From a virus, in IMG/VR virus record IMGVR_UViG_3300030102_002890, positions 1 to 33,895 of that record: a stretch of 33,895 bases of DNA; one strand, written 5' to 3'. Both the position numbers and the translations under genes were made by a program. Positions 6,443 through 15,700 of the stretch are shown piece by piece; the first letter of the stretch is position 1, and each line of letters begins with the position of its first letter. The notes beneath the pieces were generated by a model, which was given only the letters and a program-made list of their open reading frames with translations, searched no databases and was not told the DNA's origin.

Positions 6443-6664
6443 ATGACACTCTCAGTAAGAGCATGGCACAAGCGCTGCTCAGAAGAAGAACTTTCCAAAG
6501 TGACAATCGACCCCGATTGTCCCCGGTGCGAATCTGACAACCAACGTCACATTGGCTCCTACATTGAAGGCTCGGTGGACAACCGAATCGAGACAGTCTA
6601 CTATCAGTGCAGTGAGTGCGGGCATACGCATCACGCTCACGACTTGGTGACTAACCGAATCTGA
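6443..6664 (+). CDS. small zinc-ribbon protein between two terminators
   Basis: A 73-residue protein with two CxxC knuckles, Cys26/Cys29 (CPRC) and Cys56/Cys59 (CSEC), separated by a strand-rich segment (GSYIEGSVDNRIETVYYQ). This is a classic zinc ribbon, reminiscent of transcription-factor-S or DNA-binding ribbons. The ATG follows directly on the terminator T-run, so the 3' arm of the hairpin (GGGGAT) is the only purine-rich sequence available for ribosome binding. Expression may therefore depend on whether that stem forms. It is followed within 50 bases by a second terminator. Function unknown; nucleic-acid binding is likely from the fold. Confidence 0.6.
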   Translation: MTLSVRAWHKRCSEEELSKVTIDPDCPRCESDNQRHIGSYIEGSVDNRIETVYYQCSECGHTHHAHDLVTNRI

Positions 6665-6675
6665 CCTCCCTCCTT

Positions 6676-6715
6676 TCCCCCCGGTAGTTGAGATGGCTAC
6701 CGGGGGGTATTTTAT
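6676..6715 (+). terminator. strong hairpin terminator between convergent blocks
   Basis: CCCCCCGGTAG (6676-6686) pairs with CTACCGGGGGG (6696-6706) around a nine-base loop, followed by TATTTTATT on the plus strand. It ends the rightward transcript. It also lies just after the stop of the giant leftward gene (6712), but on that strand the sequence after the stem is purine-rich with no U tract. It is therefore a better terminator for the plus strand than for the minus strand. Confidence 0.82.
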
Positions 6716-9700
6716 TCGTCGATCCGGCGTCGCGGCAGGGCAAGAGTTGCTGCACGGACAGCGCTGATTCGAGTCTGCGCTTCACCCATTCGAGCAATCG
6801 GCACATCTCTCTCGGTGAACTGCGTTGACTGCACCGTACGCTCAAGAGCATTAGCCTTGACTTCATACGGACGGAACACCCCACTCACCAGATCCTCGGT
6901 TAGATCCTCGCTGACGTAGTTGGCCTTGAGGATTGCACGCAACTCACCATCAGTGATGTTGAAGGCGCGCATGCTGCGCACGTGACTGTGCAACTGAACC
7001 TGCAGGGCACGACGGTTAGCATTGTAATACTGCACTGCATCTTCAATCTCACCCTGCGTGATTTCACCTTGGGTACGGATGACCCTGTTCATTCGTGCAC
7101 GCAACTCTCGGTCAAGCCGGTTGAACTCAGACACCTTGAACATGAACGCCTGCTTCGGATTGATTGTTTCAAACTTGAAGCCCGACAGTAACTGCATCAC
7201 TTGGGATGACAAGTCGTACCGCTTGCCGTAGTCATCAACATGGTCATTGGCTGCAAGCATCAGACGCTCAAAGGTCTTGACTGCACCCGGCATGGTTGCA
7301 CCGAACAAGTGCTCTCCTGCCTGACGAATAAACGATGCAGTGTCTGATCCCGGATCAAACAACGGCCTGCCCATCTCGTCCTGACCACGCAGCAGGTCAA
7401 CCAGTGCGCTGTATCCAATCTCTTTGCCAATGAACGGCCTGAAGATATGCTCAACAGCGTCAAACATTCTGTTGCTTATGGACTCGTCGTTGCGACCGAA
7501 CAGTGCAAGGAATGGCTGGCGGAAGTAGACGAACGGATCAACGTACCCATAGTTGATGAACGAAAGTTCACCACCTTCTTTGCGGTAGAACAAAAGCACA
7601 GAGTCCTTGTTCCAGAACGGCAGCATGCCACGCACTGCACGCTCTTCTTCTTCATCAACTCCTGCGATGCTACGCATAGCAGTAGCCAAGATTGTAGGCG
7701 CAACCATCAGCAGACCCATGCCCATCAGTCGAGAACGACCAATCTTGCGGACTGCAGGATTGTCGCTGGCAAGTTCCTTGCGCGTGATGGCGATGCGACC
7801 GATTGATGTCCTGATAAGTTCAGCGGTGAACGAGGGGAAGGTGCCAAGGAACGGGACGTAGCGCAGATACTTGATCGCCTCGGGCACACGACTGTATGTG
7901 GGCACGGTGTTGGTGACAATTTCTGCAGCCTCAGCCTTGAGCATATCGTCGTTGCGATTAGGATAAGCAGCACGCAATCGAGCCAATTCAATATCAAACG
8001 CGATGACCTTGAAGAAGTCATCCTGCGCTTTGTAAGCACCAGAGAATACGTCCAACACTTTGCCGCCAGCCCTGCGGATTTCTCCGAACCGGGACATGAC
8101 AGACTCCATATCGGAATCACCACTCGTCCCCCACAGTTGTTCAATCTCTGTGTAATCACTGGTGTCCACGACCCCGAGTTCCAGCAAATCTTGGTATCTG
8201 CGCTGCGCCTCCTTGTTGGGCTGCAGGAAAATACTGTTGCCCTGAGTCACGGCTTGCAGAGCCTGCTTGATTGACCGGCCAGAAGTGAAGATCTCATTCA
8301 GGTATCCGTTGCCAACCATGAAAGAAATGTTGCCGACCACGTTGCGCACGTGCGTTTCAGGAGACAGAACAGTCTTGCCAAACTTGACGGCTGCATTGAA
8401 GCGAAGAAGCAGGCGGACGATTGGGCCGCTGGTGTTGTAATCAGCAGTCTTCTTAGCCAGCAACTCAATAGACTCTTTGACCTCTGGCTCTGCATAAAGA
8501 CCCTTGAACGGACGCAACGGATCACTGTCTGCCAGAGAATCAAACGGCACCAGTTTGGCTGGCCTGTTCTCTTCGTTGCCACGGAACAAGAACCCTTCTT
8601 CAAGACCAAGTTCAACAAGGGACTGGTTGAACGAGAATGTTTCCAAAGATGTGATCATCTTGGTCACTGAGTTTGCGTAGTTTGCAGTGGGATCAGTGGA
8701 TTCACCCAAGAACGCGCGGTAAGACTGCACCAGTTCGTTGTTGCCCTCGTAGTCAAACGAGTCAAGAGCAGCACGTTCCTTCTGCAGTTTGTCAGTTTCT
8801 TGCCGATACTTCTTCTTGCTGATCTTCTTGGCGATCAACTTCTCGTCAAGGGCTTCTTGCTTCTTGTCAATCTTCGCAATGTCTTGCGCCTTGTCACGCT
8901 CAACAAGTTTGCGACGCATAAAGATGGTGCCAGCCTTACTGCCCCCGACTGCTGCAGAGAATGCCATCGGCGAATCGCTGGTCTCTGCACGGTACAGAAT
9001 GTCATCCATCAACTGCTCGATGATCTGTCCCTGTTGTTCTTCAGAGATGTATCGGTCGTTGCGTGTGCCATCTGGGTTGTAGGGATTTTCTTTTGCAGCC
9101 TCCTCAAAGAACTGGCGGTACGAATGGTGCAGTGCAGAGCGCATTCGGCTGCGCACCTCCGGGTCAACTTTGCTTGCCCAGTCCGGCTCGCTAAACGCTG
9201 CATACTTGCGAGTCAGGTAGAAGCCAATGTTGTCACTGATGACAGTAGCCATCTCTTCCGGCACCAAGCCGGTTGTCGCTGCGATTCGACGAGACAAACT
9301 GTCAATGTGCGAGCGCATGTTCTTGATGATCTCGCGCATCTCTGTGGTCAAGGGAACAGATGTGACGGCAGTATCAATATCTTCCACTGGCATCTGAAGC
9401 AGACGGTTCACTTCGCCCATAGCGATCTCTCGCTCTTCGCCTCTTCGGAACTTCTTGACTACCTTTCGCCACACCACTTGGTTTAGTTTGACTGCACGAT
9501 CAATCTCTGCACTGATCTTGCCGTCACGCTCCACGGACTTGCGAAGCACTGACGCGGGAATGCCCCGCTGATACGTGAGGTTCTTGACGGAGAAGCGCTT
9601 GACTCGTTTGGCAGCAGAGCGTAGTTGCTCAGTAGTGAGTGCCTTGACATCCCCAACACCACGGCTGAATGCAATGTTGACATCGTTGGTCATGCGACCA

Positions 9701-12700
9701 TCGCCGACTGCAGAGTACAACTGCTTGGCGTCGATGGCGATGTAACTGTATGAATCAGGGTTGACGATGGCTTCAGGGTATTTGCGTGCGAATTCTCTGA
9801 GATCTTTACGGATAACTTCGTCGCTTACGATATATCGACCTGAAATTCTGCCTCCAAGCAGCCCATCTTTAAGGGGCAGCCGTCGCTTCATCAAGTCTTT
9901 AATCTTTGCATAGTCCTGTTCTACTCTGTAGAAGTCAGCGTACGCCTCCATGTACTCTCTTGATTTCTTGTCGCCCCTCATCCGGTCAAGAGTTTCATTT
10001 AGCCGGTTGGTGTATGCAGAGTAGTCCACCCCCGGCTCGTACCTGTTCAGGTATCGCACACCGTCGAAACCTAAGTCTTTGAGAATGAACTGCATGAACT
10101 CGGGGTCCATGTGGTCAACTCTTCGAAGAGCCATGTAGTCAACGCCCGAGTATTGCTCTGCAAGTTTTTCAAAGTATGCTTCATACGAACCATGCACCTT
10201 GAGAATCTGCTTGTGCTTTGCAGAATAGTTCTTCTTGATCTCTGTTTCCAAAGCATCCATGAGAGAATCTAGTCGCCAAGTCGAAAGGTCCGGCAGAGTC
10301 ACTGGGTTTCGGATGTCTGCATACAGGGCGTACACGCGGGGATTAGTGTAATTTTGCACAGATCCCGAGAAGCCTCTTGCAACAGTTGGATTGTCAGAAA
10401 GGTGTATACCGATCTGGCTCATGTTTGGATCAAACACCAATGGGTCAGAGAACTCTTTTAATGTACCGTGGTACAGGATCTCCTTGACTTTGCTCTCACC
10501 CATCGCGGCCCTGAACCGTTTGGTGCGGCGCAGGTTGGGGTTGATGCGGGCCGAGTCAACCTCGTTGCCTTGGAAGAAGAAGTTGGTTGGGTCAACACCC
10601 TTGCTCTTACGGTTGGATTCCAACTTGGCTGCAAAATTGGCAATAGCATCTTTCTTTGGCCTGCGTGCAATCACAACACCATTCTTGCCGCCGACTACTT
10701 CAACCTCTTCGAAGTATTTCTTGATCTCTGGCAGGTAGAAGTCGTTGTCTTCTGCAACTTGATACGAGTCACCGTTGTGTGTGGTGCCCTTCTTCTTGGA
10801 GTTGTACATAGTGAAGTATGCAGTGCCCTCCAACTTGATAGCATCTGCAGCCTGCACGATTGGCAACTCACGCTGCGCTCTAGTTTCGATAACGTTCAAA
10901 ACGTTCGACAACGTTGCAGTGTCAGACTTGCCGCCGCGAATCATATTTGCAGCGTCGATGTTGTGATCTATGTCGCGGTTGAATGGGTCGTATACAACAT
11001 TCTTTACGCCATATCTGCGCTTCATTTCTTTCGTGATATCGTCGTACTTGCCGCCACCGATGTCAGCATTGATGCCGCCCCGCACAAACTTCACGATGTC
11101 TGCGTACCGCTTATTCATTATCTGCGGCATTTTCTGACTATACTTGATTGAGGTTGCTGCTGATCCTCGGCCTTGCGCAATCGTGCCGGGGTTGTACAAC
11201 GCAGAGACGCCCTTGCTAAAGCGCACCCGCGTCTGCGGGCTGCGTGATTCGGCAATCGCGTACACCGACATCTGATCGGTGGCATAAATACTAGATGACA
11301 TCTCAAGAACATCTAGCAGGTTGGCCATTGCATCTGACTCTGGCGCATACAGAGGGTGGCTTTTCTGCAAAGCGCGGGCGACATTCAGCGCGTCCTGCAC
11401 CGGGAACAGTGGCTCAGGCTTTACGTCATCCGCACTAATGTCTGCTGTGACGGCAAGTTGCCGCTTGACATCATCTGCAAACGCCTCGTTTGTCATTAGT
11501 TCCGCAACATACTCCCCAAGGTTTGTGTAGCCGTACATGGGGGCGGAGGCATTATTCTTTTCCAAGGCAACATATTCCAGCGCAGAATTGCCCTCTAGTT
11601 TCGGATTTGTTCTAAGGAAATCAAGAACGTCTTTGCGCCGTCTCAGATCTGCGTCCCTTTTGAAACTCATCTCTACTGAGTCATTGGGAGAAGGCGCAGG
11701 GAACGGCGGGCCTCCCAACACGCCATCCATGTTTGCCGCAGCCAAAGCCAGAACGTATGAGTTAGCCAAGTCAACTGTGGCAAGGAAAGATACAAATTGT
11801 TCAAGTTCTTCGTATGTCTGCTCTTCCTGCTCAGGAGTTTGATCGGAGTCAACATCGCCAATTCTCTCTTCAAGGTCATTGAGATAGGCAACAATGGATT
11901 TATCAAGACTGTCGCGCCGACCCTCTAGCGCCATGCGCAACTTCCGCATGGCAAGGAAGCGGTCTCCCATTTCCTTATTGCCTGCAACAATACTTCGCAA
12001 TGCGTCGGCTTCACCAAGAGCAACAGACGGCCCAATAATTTTTGTAAGTGTCGCAGTGCTGTCATACATTTCACGGAAAGTGAACTGGTGCGTGAGTTCG
12101 TGCACAAGAGTGTGAACTATGTTCTTTTGCAGAACACGTTGCACGTGTGGCGGCACATCTGCTGGAATATCTGAATATGTAACTTGCAGGTTTGCAACTG
12201 CAACTTCGCCGCCAGCAGTCTCCATGTCCATTTCAACACGGTTCAGGAAGAAGCCTGAGTTTCTTCTCGCCGCAGGGGCAAAAGCAGGTGATGTTACGTA
12301 GACCAACTGGTTTTGCAACTGGTTAGGGGCAAACATTGCAAACGCTTTGAGTCGATCTGCCAAGTCAGAATCAATTTGCTCTACCAGTTCAAGGGCGTTG
12401 CCGCTTGTTAGTTCGTCTGCTCGTATTGTGTATCCCACTGTTCCGAGCAACTCGGTCATCATGTCGGCGTAACGGTTACGCATGGCTTGCGATCCCATGC
12501 GGACCCGCTTCTTTTGCATGCCGTTTACGTGCCTTGCGACAACCGCTTTCGCTCTCTTCTTTAGAGCGGTTCCTCCATCAGTCAAGTCTCCAGCAATGAA
12601 GAGTTGTGCAAACGGATCGTTGGCAAGTCTGTCAACTGCCTTGTTAACTTTCCCCATAAGACCAGCCTCAAGGTCTGCTAGACCCAAGGGGTACATCATT

Positions 12701-15700
12701 GAGTTTTGGAATTCAAGACCTTCTTCAAGATATAAATCTCGCAAGTGTGAAAATACACTGTGCAGCCGGTACGCAGCCGAAACCGTTTTGCCTTCTCTAT
12801 AAATCTTGGTGCCAAGGCCGAGTTCATCAGCAAACACTTCTTCGGATGAGGTGTCCAACCCACCAAACAGGCCAGCCCTTCTGGACTTGAAGCCGAGCGT
12901 TCCCAACTCAAAGGGCACACTGGACGGGTCAACGCCACGGCTGAACCTTGGATCTTCTAGCACCTCGTCAATAGTTGACGGAGCATCCAAGATGTCTTGG
13001 TCAATACCCAGCGACTTTCCGCCGAGAGCCATACCTTGAGTCAGATCGCTGGTGCCAGTTCGCTCACTGTATTTCTCGGCCTCTCTTCTCCGGTTGAGCA
13101 TAGCCTCAAGGCGTGTCAAACCTTCGGGGTCAGAACTGGTTGGCGTAAATGCCAGCCGTGTACGCCTCATCAGAGAGTCGTACATTTCTCTGCGGGCTTT
13201 CTGGTCGGGCCGCAAACGCTTTGCTTTGCGATACGATCTGCCAAGCAAACGGGCAATACGTTGCCCTTTGGTTGCAGCGTCGGAAAGCAGTCCGGCAAAC
13301 GGGTTGTCTGTAGCAGACTCCATAACACCGCGTCCAACTGCAGTTGCACCACGGCCAATAAGTTGTCCAGCCTTGTAGGTTGCCACAACAGATGCCATCG
13401 CGGCAAGCATTGCGCCACTGCGTGCAGTCCTGCCGAGCACTTGTGTTTTTGCTAGAGCCTCGTCCAAAGTATCTTTGAAATCTTCAAGGGCGACACCTTT
13501 GAAGAGTTTGGCTTTCCGAAGCACCTCCTGATACTGAGACGCCTGCTTGTCCGCGTCTGGGTTGATGTCATCATCCATGCGTACTTCGGCAAGGATGTTG
13601 GCGATCTGCTCATAGCGACCAAAGATTGGGAAGTTGTCTGCAAAAGATTTGATGCCAAGTTTTTCGAGAACACCAGCAAACCACTTGTTGACATCCACAT
13701 AGTCAAGCCCACTAGTGAATGCAGCAAACATCTCACTGGCTTTGGCAGGGTTGTTTACCAGTATGATCTCGATGTAGTAAGCCATCGTTTCTTCAAGCAG
13801 ACGGTTTGTTGCACCGTCTTTTGCAAGTGGCAGATCTAAAGACCACTTGTAATCTGACAGTTCAAACAAGTTCTGCAGCAAACCCATCAACTCAGTTCGG
13901 TCAATAAATTCTGTGTCGAGGTTTATGTCCCGACCCAAAAGTTTTTCCAAAGCCTTTTTGAGTTCAGGCTCACTGGACAAAGCCTTAGCAAATCCAGCAA
14001 GCAGAGCGTCTTGGTCGCCGCTGAAGGCGTTACTGATAGCCTTCTTCATGTCCTCATCAGAGGCGTTGTCTACAAAAGTGTGCCACGCTTCGTGTGCGAT
14101 GACAGCCTGCAGTGCAGTTTGGATACCTGCTTTTTGTGCTTGCAACGTCTGTGCATGAATGACATAGATAGGCGCACCATCGACCGGAGTTGCCAAGAAC
14201 TCACGGCCTTCAGTGAAAGCACCGTCAACAAAAATCACAAAGATGCCGCGCGCGCGCAAGTGGTCTTGCAATCTTTGTGCAGCAGGACTCGGCGGTGCTA
14301 CAACCTTGCCACCCCCGAGGCCAATCTTCTGGAAGAATGCACTAAGCCTGCTGGTAGGTGCAGGCTCACTTACTCCTTCTTCTTTCGCCTCCGTGTCCGC
14401 ATCGGTAGCCTCCGAGGTTGCGCCTCGGGAGAATCGGACTGGGTCTTCACCCTCTTCGTAGTCTTCAATTTCTTCTTCAACATCTTCCTCTGGTGAAACT
14501 ACAGGTGGCAGTTCTTCGGATGCTTCGTCAGCGGCTTCTTCCAAGCCTTCTTCTGCACGCATTCCGTTGCGTAGCGTGTTCTCCCAGTCGGCGTACCCTT
14601 CGGCATTAGTGTCAGTGTCGCCAAACTGCTCCATGTAATTCTGGAATAAGACTTCGCGTAGGGCAAAACTTACATTGCCGTTCTCAAGCCAGTCCCGTAC
14701 GTCGTTGTCAGCAGAACTCTCGGCACCCTCTCTGCCCTCGCCCAGAGTGGTGAGTCCCTCGTACTCGTAATAGTCGGCAACCAGTTCCTCAAGAAAAGCC
14801 TCGGCTTCTTCTTCTGGGTTCGCCACCTCTTCAAAATCTGGGGTCGATTCTACTTCTGGGTCTGTAACTGTTTCGATGTCTGAACCGGCTGCCTCGGTGG
14901 CAACAGCCTGCTCTTCCGCTTCCCGCACACGCTTGATAGATTCTTTCGCCAGTCCAGCGAACGAGAGAAGTTCTGTTGCCGACATAGACTCAAAGAAATC
15001 AGCGAGTTCGTTTTGACCCATTGCACGGGCACGCTCAACAAACTTCTTGCCATCGACCTTGCCGCCATTGATGACCATTGACTCAACGATGAAGGCAACA
15101 ATCTCGGGGGCCACCGCTGCGAGTTCAACTTTCCTAAGACCAATGACTCCATCCCGTGAAAGTCCTGAAGGAGAAAGCGAGTAGGGAATGCTAGTGCTGG
15201 GGTCGCCAAAGATATCTGACAAATCCAGTTTGCCGTCACTGTTACGCATTGCGTCAGTAATGGCGTTGATCTGGTCTTTGCTCAACACGGAGTTGCCGTC
15301 CGCGTCTTTTAGTGCAGCCAAAAAATCGCCAGCCCGCTGGGGGTTGTTCAAGCCACGCAGGTGGTTAAGGACTGCGATAGTTCCCCTAACACTTGCACGG
15401 TTGCTAAACCTAGTTTGCTGCGTCAGTTGCTGGAGGCGCATGTGCCGCAGGTATGCAGCCTGTACTTCCTGCAGGTTGTCTTCAGTGACTTCTGGAACAG
15501 TACCGCCTTCGTAGTTAGCCGTAACGACTGGAATCATCGTGTCACCAACTGCGATGGGGTTGTGCCGCATCAACTCAACGAACGACATACTGGCACCCAC
15601 GGGTCCAGTGGGTCCACCCACAGCAGCAGCAACAAGCGCTTCCTTGAGGAGTTGTTGCATGTATTCGTCAGACCAAAAGTTGCCAAGAGATTCTGGATCT

